Shown here piece by piece: positions 8,062 to 13,455 of a stretch of DNA of 14,194 bases; position 1 is the stretch's first letter; every line of letters starts with the position of its first letter. Both the position numbers and the translations under genes were made by a program. The stretch is taken from the NCBI GenBank assembly GCA_937897535.1, contig CALCQB010000207.1, positions 1 through 14,194 of the forward strand, read 5' to 3'. The DNA comes from an uncultured Novosphingobium sp. GTDB lineage: Bacteria > Pseudomonadota > Alphaproteobacteria > Sphingomonadales > Sphingomonadaceae. The notes beneath the pieces were generated by a model. The model saw only the letters and a list, made by a program, of their open reading frames with translations. It made no database searches and had not been told where the DNA came from.

Positions 8062-8090
8062 CGATAGAGCCAGAGAGGCCGGGCTGTCAC
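8062..8090 (-). promoter_or_regulatory. Candidate recF promoter (leaderless)
   Basis: On the minus strand GTGACA (8085-8090, close to the TTGACA -35 consensus) and CTATCG (8062-8067, -10) are spaced by 17 bp. Only 7 nt separate the -10 box from the recF ATG at 8054. The predicted start of transcription therefore coincides with the first codon, which fits the lack of a ribosome-binding site. This is inferred from motif and spacing. Confidence 0.5.
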
Positions 8091-8121
8091 GCCAAAGCTT
8101 GATCCGGAATGTTGGTGAAAA

Positions 8122-8151
8122 TTCCCAACTGTTGTTTCCTGCAATTGGGAA
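8122..8151. promoter_or_regulatory. Inverted repeat, possible enhancer/operator site
   Basis: TTCCCAACTG (8122-8131) and CAATTGGGAA (8142-8151) form a dyad with 9 of 10 matching positions around a 10-bp spacer. Its centre lies about 92 bp upstream of the start site predicted for the sigma-54 promoter at 8202-8218. That is a usual place for the upstream site of an RpoN-dependent activator such as PspF. It also lies about 80 bp upstream of recF, so a role there cannot be excluded. Confidence 0.45.
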
Positions 8152-8201
8152 AACCAATCGTTCAGCTTGGCGAAAGCTTGGATTTCCGGGCTTTTTCGAA
8201 A

Positions 8202-8218
8202 TTGGCACGCCTTCTGCA
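8202..8218 (+). promoter_or_regulatory. Sigma-54 (RpoN) promoter before the peptide-pspC pair
   Basis: TTGGCACGCCTTCTGCA matches the -24/-12 consensus (YTGGCACG-N4-TTGCW) with the essential GG at 8204-8205 and GC at 8216-8217, exactly 12 bp apart. The only departure in the core is C instead of T before TGC. Transcription should start near 8229, 47 nt before the first downstream ATG. Position, orientation and the PspC-domain gene downstream all support function; psp operons in enterobacteria are sigma-54 dependent. Confidence 0.8.
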
Positions 8219-8275
8219 ATCACCATGGCATCTGCGGAATGAACCGCAGCACACATTCAAACGAAGGAAACGACC

Positions 8276-8416
8276 ATGACGCATCAAACCACTTTCGCCA
8301 ACAAGCTGGCTGCCGCCGCTTCGGCTCTCGTCCTTTCGCTGGTCCTGATCAGCGGCACCGTTTCGATGCCGAGCACTGCCGAGGCCCACACCATCACCAT
8401 CGCTGAAATCGCCTGA
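8276..8416 (+). CDS. Small exported or membrane peptide, 46 residues, unknown family
   Basis: I do not recognise this peptide. It begins MTHQTTFANK, then has a hydrophobic stretch (residues 11-29, Ala/Leu/Val-rich), then GTVSMPSTAEA and a short tail HTITIAEIA. The layout is that of a signal peptide with an Ala-Glu-Ala (35-37) signal peptidase I motif. Cleavage there would leave only 9 residues. Without cleavage it would be a single-span membrane protein. The ORF has a good GAAGGAAA ribosome-binding site (8263-8270) 5 nt before the ATG. It sits 47 nt downstream of the predicted sigma-54 start site and 14 nt before the PspC-domain gene, so the two are very probably co-transcribed. These contextual signals make it a real gene despite its size. 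Confidence 0.7.
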   Translation: MTHQTTFANKLAAAASALVLSLVLISGTVSMPSTAEAHTITIAEIA

Positions 8417-8430
8417 ACAGGGATAAGATC

Positions 8431-8631
8431 ATGCAGAACGAATATTCCACTCCCGCCCGCGCCTTCCGCCTCGACAAGGTCGGTGGCAAGTTCATGGGCG
8501 TGTGCAGCGGCATCGCCAACTACACCGGCTGGGATGCCAACCTGATCCGGATCGGCTTTGCGCTGGGCGCGATCTTCGGCTTCGGTTCGCTGGTGATCAT
8601 CTACCTCGCGATCGGCCTCATCGCCGATTGA
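8431..8631 (+). CDS. PspC-domain membrane protein (phage shock protein C-like)
   Basis: This 66-residue protein consists almost entirely of a PspC domain: FRLDKVGGKFMGVCSGIANY (12-31), then TGWDANLIRIGFAL (32-45), and a hydrophobic segment (about 42-64). It lacks the long C-terminal region of enterobacterial PspC. PspC proteins sit in the inner membrane and take part in sensing or relieving envelope stress. AGGGA (8419-8423) precedes the ATG. The gene follows the small peptide gene by 14 nt under a sigma-54-type promoter, in line with phage-shock-type control. No pspA, pspB or pspF is present in this window. A hairpin follows 14 bp after the stop. The domain call is firm; the physiological role is inferred. 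Confidence 0.88.
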   Translation: MQNEYSTPARAFRLDKVGGKFMGVCSGIANYTGWDANLIRIGFALGAIFGFGSLVIIYLAIGLIAD

Positions 8632-8645
8632 TCCGATCGCTGGTG

Positions 8646-8672
8646 AGGCCCCGCCTGGACAGGGTGGGGCCT
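8646..8672. terminator. Hairpin between convergent pspC-like and yhhQ-like genes
   Basis: AGGCCCCGCC (8646-8655) and GGTGGGGCCT (8663-8672) form a 10-bp stem with one G-U pair and a 7-nt loop. It lies between two convergent genes and could end both transcripts. Neither strand has a T-run after it, so intrinsic termination is uncertain. Confidence 0.45.
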
Positions 8673-9456
8673 AAACCGCATCCGCCTTGGCGAAGGGCGA
8701 AAAGTCGGTGCTCGTGTCGAACACGTCGACCCCTTCGCGGCGCTTCAGATAGCCGACTACGGCGTAGGTCACTGGCGTCAGCAGGATTTCCCACAGCACT
8801 TTCAGCGCCCAATTGGTGACCAGCACGGTCAACACCGCCGAATTGCTCCAAACCCCCAGAAATGCGATCGGGTAAAAGATCGCGCTGTCTACGGCTTGTC
8901 CGAACACGGTCGATCCGATCGTCCGGGTCCACAGTTTGGATCCTCCGGTCAGGATCTTCATCTTGGCGAGGACGAAGCTGTTGACGAACTCACCCGCCCA
9001 GAATGCGATCACCGAAGCGGCGACGATCCGCCAGGTGCTGCCGAACACGGTTTCGTAGGCTGCCTGCCCCGACCAGATATCGGCTGGCGGCATCGCAACG
9101 ACGACATAGCTCATCACGGCCATGAACAGCAGCGCGGCAAATCCCGTCCAGACACAGCGCCTGGCATTGGCGTAGCCGTAGACCTCGGTCAGCACATCGC
9201 CCAGCACGTAGGAGACCGGGAAGAACAGGATTCCCGCGCCGAAGATCATCTGGTTGTGGTCGTTGACCAGCCAGTGCCATGGAAGCCACGCGGTGGCCCC
9301 GACCAGCGCCGACAAATCGACCATCGAAAGCTTGCTCGCCCCGATCAGGTTCGACAGCAGCAGGATCGCGACGAAGGCCGCCATCACATAGTCGAAATAG
9401 CGGAAGTGGCGGCGGGCGCCCGAAGCGCCGTCGATGTTCTGGATGGTCCCTGTCAT
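8671..9456 (-). CDS. yhhQ: Queuosine precursor transporter, YhhQ/VUT family
   Basis: This 261-residue multi-span inner-membrane protein belongs to the VUT (formerly DUF165) family. E. coli YhhQ of this family imports the queuosine precursors preQ0/preQ1 used for tRNA wobble-base modification. Hallmarks are the GDVLTEVYGYANAR motif (86-99) and the EFVNSFVLAKMKI...GSTVFGQAVDS region (156-191), set among about six hydrophobic segments (near 24-40, 70-88, 103-122, 144-165, 185-203, 207-236). I chose the ATG at 9456. Another in-frame ATG at 9477 adds MALACFP but lies at a possible -10 box. Neither start has a clear Shine-Dalgarno. It contains an extra loop, SALVGATAWLPWHWLVNDHN (49-68), that may be lineage-specific. 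The hydrophilic tail ends in FAKADAV. Confidence 0.88.
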   Translation of the reverse strand: MTGTIQNIDGASGARRHFRYFDYVMAAFVAILLLSNLIGASKLSMVDLSALVGATAWLPWHWLVNDHNQMIFGAGILFFPVSYVLGDVLTEVYGYANARRCVWTGFAALLFMAVMSYVVVAMPPADIWSGQAAYETVFGSTWRIVAASVIAFWAGEFVNSFVLAKMKILTGGSKLWTRTIGSTVFGQAVDSAIFYPIAFLGVWSNSAVLTVLVTNWALKVLWEILLTPVTYAVVGYLKRREGVDVFDTSTDFSPFAKADAV

Positions 9457-9477
9457 GGGAAAGCAGGCTAGCGCCAT

Positions 9478-9505
9478 TTGCGCGCGCCGGAAACCCTGCC
9501 TATGG
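9478..9505 (+). promoter_or_regulatory. Candidate promoter of tRNA-Arg
   Basis: TTGCGC (9478-9483) and CTATGG (9500-9505) are spaced by 16 bp, with a predicted start near 9512, about 6 nt before the mature tRNA 5' end. The location and the CTANNG-type -10 box make it plausible. Confidence 0.45.
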
Positions 9506-9517
9506 GGACAGTGGCGC

Positions 9518-9594
9518 GCGCCCGTAGCTCAGTTGGATAGAGCACGAGACTTCTAATCTTGAGGCCGGTGGTTCGAATCCACCCGGGCGCACCA
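9518..9594 (+). tRNA. tRNA-Arg (anticodon TCT)
   Basis: The cloverleaf folds fully. Acceptor stem GCGCCCG (9518-9524) pairs with CGGGCGC (9584-9590), followed by discriminator A and an encoded CCA. The D arm contains GCTCAGTTGGATAGAGC. The anticodon stem CGAGA/TCTTG has one G-U pair, with loop CTTCTAA and anticodon TCT at 9552-9554. The T arm contains GGTTCGAATCC. It reads AGA/AGG arginine codons, which are rare in a genome of this GC content. It appears monocistronic, with its own promoter and a terminator about 100 nt downstream. I found no integrase or duplicated 3' end nearby. Confidence 0.97.
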
Positions 9595-9697
9595 CTTTCC
9601 CCAATTCGACAGGCGTGATGCCCGTCACGGCGCGGGCCACGGATTTGCCCCTAACAGCGGTTGCGACCCGACCCATGGGGCAACCCTTGGGCACCTT

Positions 9698-9732
9698 GCC
9701 CCCGCGCTTCCTTCCGCGCGGGGGCCTTTTCT
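9698..9732 (+). terminator. Rho-independent terminator of the tRNA-Arg transcript
   Basis: A perfect 10-bp GC stem (GCCCCCGCGC at 9698-9707, GCGCGGGGGC at 9716-9725) with an 8-nt loop ttccttcc is followed by CTTTTCTT. The T-rich tail lies on the plus-strand side, so it serves the tRNA and not the convergent Nudix gene. It is the most canonical terminator in the window. An upstream GGGGCAA (9677-9683) could pair with TTGCCCC (9696-9702) and compete with it. Confidence 0.85.
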
Positions 9733-10533
9733 TCAGCCCCGCGCTGCGCTTTCGAGCACTTCGCCCTCAACCGGATAGCCTGCATCGGGGGGGATCAGCA
9801 GCCACGGCACCCCATCGCGCACTTCCATGAACGGGGTGATCATCCGCGAAGGATATTCGGCGATATGCGCAACCGCATCGTCGAAGCTGCCGAACTGGGC
9901 CAGCCGCTCCAGGTTGCGGCGGGTCGGAAAGATCACCTTGATCTCGCCGCTGTCGGCCAGCCGCAGCGCTTCGTCGGCGCTGGCCCAGAACAGGTGGGTG
10001 TTCTCGGTCGCATCGACCAGCAGGTCGACCGCCCCGGTACCCAGATTGGCGAGGTAGAAGCGGGTGTCGAACACCCGGATTTCCTTGTGCTTGGGGCGCC
10101 AGCGCGAAAATGCCAGCAGGCGGTCGAGGTCGAGCGTCCAGCCCATCGCAGCGAGCACCGGGGCGAGCGTGCCGACCTCTAGCAGGTGCGCCCGCGCGGC
10201 GAGGGCTTCTTCCAGGCTCGGCCGCTGGTGCAGCCCGACCGCGAGACCGGTTTCTTCCAGCGTTTCGCGCACCGCGGCGATCCGCGCGGCCAGCTCTTCT
10301 CGGGTGTCGTCGTCAGCGGCGCCGTGCGCGTCGGCCAGTTCGCGATCGGCTTCATCGACCCGTCCGCCGGGGAACACCGCCGCTCCGCCGGCGAAGCGCA
10401 TCTCTTTCGCGCGCTGCACCATCAGCAATTGCGGCGCGCCGCCTTGCGGGCAATTGCGAAAGATCACCAGCGTCGCGGCGGGGATGGCGGGGGGAACTTC
10501 CCCTTCCGGGTCGAACATATCCTTCAGGTCCAT
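9733..10533 (-). CDS. Nudix hydrolase, NUDT19-like with interrupted Nudix box
   Basis: This 266-residue Nudix-fold pyrophosphatase has a substrate that cannot be named from sequence. N-terminal strands (18-50) lead to FPGGRVDEADREL (54-66). The catalytic helix with R-E-x-x-E-E-x-G appears at 89-96 (RETLEETG). In a standard Nudix box (G-x5-E-x7-R-E) the arginine would sit 14 residues after Gly57; here it is 32 after, so an alanine/acid-rich insert of about 18 residues splits the box. Insertions of this kind are known in NUDT19-type CoA diphosphatases, which makes CoA or acyl-CoA a candidate substrate by inference. The ATG at 10533 lacks a clear ribosome-binding site. It is divergent from the c-di-GMP gene across a 305-bp control region. 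Confidence 0.87.
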   Translation of the reverse strand: MDLKDMFDPEGEVPPAIPAATLVIFRNCPQGGAPQLLMVQRAKEMRFAGGAAVFPGGRVDEADRELADAHGAADDDTREELAARIAAVRETLEETGLAVGLHQRPSLEEALAARAHLLEVGTLAPVLAAMGWTLDLDRLLAFSRWRPKHKEIRVFDTRFYLANLGTGAVDLLVDATENTHLFWASADEALRLADSGEIKVIFPTRRNLERLAQFGSFDDAVAHIAEYPSRMITPFMEVRDGVPWLLIPPDAGYPVEGEVLESAARG

Positions 10534-10575
10534 GGCGACAGGGTGCAGCGTTCGGCGATCTTTGCCAAGACCTTT

Positions 10576-10589
10576 TAATCGCGCGATTA
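10576..10589. promoter_or_regulatory. Perfect 14-bp palindrome, candidate activator site
   Basis: TAATCGCGCGATTA is a perfect palindrome in the gap between the Nudix and GGDEF-EAL genes. Its centre lies about 115 bp upstream of the start site predicted for the sigma-54 promoter at 10671-10687, a typical distance for an RpoN activator site. It is also about 50 bp upstream of the Nudix ATG, so it could act on that gene instead. Confidence 0.45.
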
Positions 10590-10649
10590 GTGTCGGACTT
10601 GCTTACACCTGAGTTTCGGAGGTTGTGGCGAATTCTATCTATCTAATTC

Positions 10650-10670
10650 AAAAAAAACAGAATATTTAAA
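10650..10670. promoter_or_regulatory. A-tract and AT-rich stretch before the sigma-54 promoter
   Basis: Eight consecutive A (10650-10657) followed by cagaatatttaaa form the most AT-rich segment in this GC-rich window. It ends directly at the -24 element. Such intrinsically bent DNA between an upstream activator site and a sigma-54 promoter often helps looping. I do not see a good IHF consensus. Confidence 0.35.
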
Positions 10671-10687
10671 CTGGCACGACCCCTGCA
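10671..10687 (+). promoter_or_regulatory. Sigma-54 (RpoN) promoter before the GGDEF-EAL gene
   Basis: CTGGCACGACCCCTGCA matches the -24/-12 consensus, with GG at 10673-10674 and GC at 10685-10686, 12 bp apart. Transcription should start near 10698, about 140 nt before the first possible start codon of the c-di-GMP gene. It shares TGGCACG-N5-CTGCA with the promoter before the pspC-like gene. The intergenic position, the orientation and the AT-rich DNA immediately upstream support function. Confidence 0.75.
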
Positions 10688-10718
10688 TTGTTGTTTGTAC
10701 CCCCAAGCAGTCTCGATA

Positions 10719-10776
10719 GAGGCGGGGCCGCACTCCTGGTCTCCGCGGTCCCGCCTCCCCGAGCCTCTGCCCCGCC
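10719..10776 (+). promoter_or_regulatory. Structured leader RNA with competing hairpins
   Basis: Within the predicted sigma-54 transcript, GAGGCGGGGCCGC (10719-10731) pairs over 13 bp with GCGGTCCCGCCTC (10745-10757; one G-U pair, 13-nt loop). A third segment, GCCCCGCC (10769-10776), is fully complementary to 10721-10728, so two exclusive folds are possible. No T-run follows the main hairpin, which argues against a simple terminator. It could be a leader regulating the downstream gene, a small RNA, or mRNA stabilisation. The pairing is seen; the function is unknown. Confidence 0.4.
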
Positions 10777-10838
10777 ACAGGGTCAATTCCACCTTAAAGC
10801 ACCGGTAAGCAATCCTTGAGGCGTTCCCCCTATGCCTT

Positions 10839-13121
10839 GTGCAAGGCCTCCAAATCCGGACGTCGCGAACAGGAAGCAGGGCTGGGCTGTTGGCTTTTCG
10901 AGCGGTTCCACGGCATGACTGGCGCAAGACGCGGCTGATCGCACCGATCGCCGCCTTGACGATCGGTGCCCTCGCGCTGCTCGCCACGATTGCGATGTTC
11001 CTGACCGACCGGTTCGATGCCACCGCGTCGCTGCGAGAACAGCACGTTGTCGAACACGGCTTCAACCGGCTGATCGGCGAGCAGGACGAGGTTGTCGCCA
11101 CCCAGGTCCAGTGGGACGAGGCGGTTAGAGCGCTGGATCACCGCCGCGATCTCAACTGGGCCGATTTCAACATCGGCAATTACCTCGCGACCTTCCACGG
11201 CTTCACGCACTCGTTCGTGGTCGATGGCACTGATCAGGCCTTTTACGCATCGGTCAATGGCGAACGCGCCGGGCTTGACCAGTTCGCGCCGTTTGCTGCC
11301 ACCACCAGAGCGCTGCTTCCGGCGGTCCGCGCGGCAGAGCGCACCCGCCCCGCTTTGCGGCCGCGCCCGGGCAAGAACAATATCGTCGTCCCGCCGATCC
11401 AGCAGAACACCTTCGCACGGATTGGCGGCAAGATTTACATCGTCACCGCAACCCTGGTTCAGCCCGACTTCGGCAAGATCATGCCGAAGGGGACGCGCGC
11501 GCCGGTCACGATCACGGCCTTGCCGGTCGATGCCGCGCTGCTGAAGTCGTTCGGTCAGCGCTATCTGCTCGATCGCCTGGAACTGGACAGTGTGGGCGCA
11601 GCAGATCGCCGGGCGGGGCGGTTGGAATTGATCGGCCCGGACCGCCGCCCGGTCGGCGCGCTGGCCTGGGCGCCGCGCCAGCCCGGGACGATGTTGCTCG
11701 AATCGCTCTGGCTTCCACTGGTCTGCGTACTGACGATGCTGTGCCTCTCGGGCTGGGTGATCATGCGCCGGTCGGATTCGATCATCACTGACCTTGTTGC
11801 CAGCGAGACCCGGGCCAAGCACCTGGCCTTCCACGATCCGCTGACCCGCCTGCCCAATCGTGCGATGCTGTTCGAAGTGCTGCGTGACCTGCTGGGCGGG
11901 ATCGGCACCAGCCGGCGCCATGTGGCGGTGCTGTGCGTCGATCTCGACCGGTTCAAGGACATCAACGATACGCTCGGCCACCATGCCGGCGATCTGGTGA
12001 TTGAGAAGATGGCGCAGCGGCTGCGCACGGTGTGCAGTGGGGCGGCGCTGATCGCCCGGCTGGGCGGCGACGAATTCGTGGTGCTGTGCGATGCAGGCGA
12101 ATGCGCCGAGCCCGAGGCCATCAGCCAGCGGATCATTGCCGAGGTAAGCAAGCCGCTGCATTGCGAATACGGGCAACTCGAAGTCGGTTGCTCGATCGGC
12201 GTGGCGGTGATCGACCGACCCGGGATCGAACCGACCGAGGCGCTGCGCTGGGCGGACCTGGCGCTATATCGTTCAAAGGAGCGCGGGCGGGGGCAATTCA
12301 CCTATTTCGAGCCTTCGATGGACCTTGCGCTGCGCAATCGCCGCTCGCTCGAGGCGGACTTGCGCAAGGCGCTGCTCGATGCCGATCTGCGGATGGAATA
12401 CCAGCCGCAGGTCGATGCCCAGGGACGGATCATGGCGGTCGAAGCCTTGCTGCGCTGGGAGCATCCGGTCCGCGGCGATATCCCGCCGGGGGTGTTCGTG
12501 CCGCTGGCAGAGGAAACCGGCCTGATCCTGCAACTGGGCGAATATGTACTGCGCCGGGTCTTTTACGAGACCAGCGCGTGGCATGGTGTAAGAGTGGCGA
12601 TCAACGTTTCCGCCGAACAGATGCGGGCAACGGGCTTTGCGGCCCAGGTTGCGCAAATCGCCGCCCACACCGGAATCGATCCAAGCCGTTATGAGATCGA
12701 GATCACGGAAACCGCGCTGCTGGGCAATGAAGCGCTCACCGTCGCGAATATCAATGCTTTGAAACGGCTGGGCTTCTCGATCGCGCTCGACGATTTCGGG
12801 ACCGGCTATTCAAGCCTCAGCGTGCTGCAGCGCTTCTCGGTCGACAAGATCAAGATCGACCGGTCGTTCGTTTCCTGCCTGGAAGACGGCGGGGAATCGG
12901 AGGCGCTGGTCGACGCCATGGTCAAGCTGGCCCGTGCACTCGACCTCAAGGTCATTGCCGAAGGGGTGGAATCGAGCGCCCAGCGCGATCGCCTAGCAGC
13001 TTGCGGCTGCACCGAATTCCAGGGCTTTCTGACCGGGCGGCCGATGGCCGTGGAAATTGTCGATCAACTGATCGGCGTCAACGGATCCGCTGCCGCACCT
13101 GTGCTCAGGCAGACGGGCTGA
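10839..13121 (+). CDS. Membrane-bound CHASE4-GGDEF-EAL cyclic-di-GMP enzyme
   Basis: This 760-residue bifunctional c-di-GMP protein has a first membrane helix (about 33-55), a periplasmic CHASE4-like sensor (about 58-285, with VQWDEAVRAL and a conserved FVVDG strand), and a second helix (about 290-309). The GGDEF domain (about 325-490) has intact GGDEF at 409-413 but no RxxD inhibitory site before it (SGAA instead). The EAL domain (about 505-750) has E-A-L at 535-537, NVS, EITET, DDFGTGYSS (651-659), KIDRSF and EGVE, so all metal and catalytic positions appear present. It probably degrades c-di-GMP in response to an envelope signal and may also make it. The start is uncertain: GTG at 10839 and TTG at 10890 (AGGAAG 14 nt upstream) are both possible, and no ATG is in frame before the first helix. 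Its 3' end overlaps grxD by 17 nt. Confidence 0.93.
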   Translation: MQGLQIRTSRTGSRAGLLAFRAVPRHDWRKTRLIAPIAALTIGALALLATIAMFLTDRFDATASLREQHVVEHGFNRLIGEQDEVVATQVQWDEAVRALDHRRDLNWADFNIGNYLATFHGFTHSFVVDGTDQAFYASVNGERAGLDQFAPFAATTRALLPAVRAAERTRPALRPRPGKNNIVVPPIQQNTFARIGGKIYIVTATLVQPDFGKIMPKGTRAPVTITALPVDAALLKSFGQRYLLDRLELDSVGAADRRAGRLELIGPDRRPVGALAWAPRQPGTMLLESLWLPLVCVLTMLCLSGWVIMRRSDSIITDLVASETRAKHLAFHDPLTRLPNRAMLFEVLRDLLGGIGTSRRHVAVLCVDLDRFKDINDTLGHHAGDLVIEKMAQRLRTVCSGAALIARLGGDEFVVLCDAGECAEPEAISQRIIAEVSKPLHCEYGQLEVGCSIGVAVIDRPGIEPTEALRWADLALYRSKERGRGQFTYFEPSMDLALRNRRSLEADLRKALLDADLRMEYQPQVDAQGRIMAVEALLRWEHPVRGDIPPGVFVPLAEETGLILQLGEYVLRRVFYETSAWHGVRVAINVSAEQMRATGFAAQVAQIAAHTGIDPSRYEIEITETALLGNEALTVANINALKRLGFSIALDDFGTGYSSLSVLQRFSVDKIKIDRSFVSCLEDGGESEALVDAMVKLARALDLKVIAEGVESSAQRDRLAACGCTEFQGFLTGRPMAVEIVDQLIGVNGSAAAPVLRQTG

Positions 13122-13434
13122 CGCCGCTATCGGCCATCAACTGGTGCAGTTCCCCGGCCTCGTACATCTCCATCATGATGTCGCTGCCGCCGACGAATTC
13201 GCCCTTCACGTAAAGCTGCGGGATCGTCGGCCAGTCCGAAAAGGCCTTGATGCCCTGGCGCACTTCCATGTCCTGCAGCACGTCGACCCCTTGAAAGGCC
13301 ACGCCGAGGTGATCGAGGATCGCCACGGCCTTGCTCGAAAAACCGCACTGCGGGAACAGTGGCGTGCCCTTCATGAACAGGACGACGTCGTTCGAATTGA
13401 CGATCTGGGCGATGCGGGTGTTGGTATCGGACAT
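13105..13434 (-). CDS. grxD: Monothiol glutaredoxin GrxD (Grx4 family)
   Basis: This 109-residue monothiol glutaredoxin has active-site CGFS (Cys30) within FPQCGFSSKA. Further on, WPTIPQLYVKGEFVGGSD provides the TIP cis-proline and glutathione-binding residues. Proteins of this class bind a [2Fe-2S] cluster with glutathione and pair with BolA proteins in iron-sulfur transfer and iron sensing. The ATG at 13434 has a strong GAGGAG site 8-13 nt upstream. It lies 21 nt after the bolA stop and is last in the apparent cytochrome c'-zeta-bolA-grxD operon. Its 3' end overlaps the convergent GGDEF-EAL gene by 17 nt, with no room for a separate terminator. Confidence 0.97.
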   Translation of the reverse strand: MSDTNTRIAQIVNSNDVVLFMKGTPLFPQCGFSSKAVAILDHLGVAFQGVDVLQDMEVRQGIKAFSDWPTIPQLYVKGEFVGGSDIMMEMYEAGELHQLMADSGVSPSA

Positions 13435-13455
13435 GGAATATGGCTCCTCGCCGTA

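Noticed and set aside
7095..8102. 335-codon plus-strand ORF opposite recF
   Set aside because: It is antisense to recF with low-complexity Gly/Arg/Gln composition, so it is a GC-driven shadow frame.
8054..8219. N-terminal extension of recF starting at 8219
   Set aside because: The extra 55 residues are not RecF-like and overlap a promoter match, an inverted repeat and the sigma-54 promoter region.
9518..9594. tRNA-Arg as an integration site for a mobile element
   Set aside because: No integrase, no repeated tRNA 3' end and no change in gene character downstream are visible.
9500..9694. Minus-strand 64-codon ORF containing GGFEPPASRLE and QLSYGR
   Set aside because: It is the well-known false translation antisense to a tRNA gene, here tRNA-Arg at 9518-9594.
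10832..10918. 28-codon ATG ORF in the leader of the GGDEF-EAL gene
   Set aside because: It has no ribosome-binding site and no recognisable character. It mostly overlaps the 5' end of the larger gene in another frame.
10830..12176. 448-codon minus-strand ORF opposite the GGDEF-EAL gene
   Set aside because: It is a mirror frame of a gene with strong domain evidence, and its own sequence has no domain or start signals.
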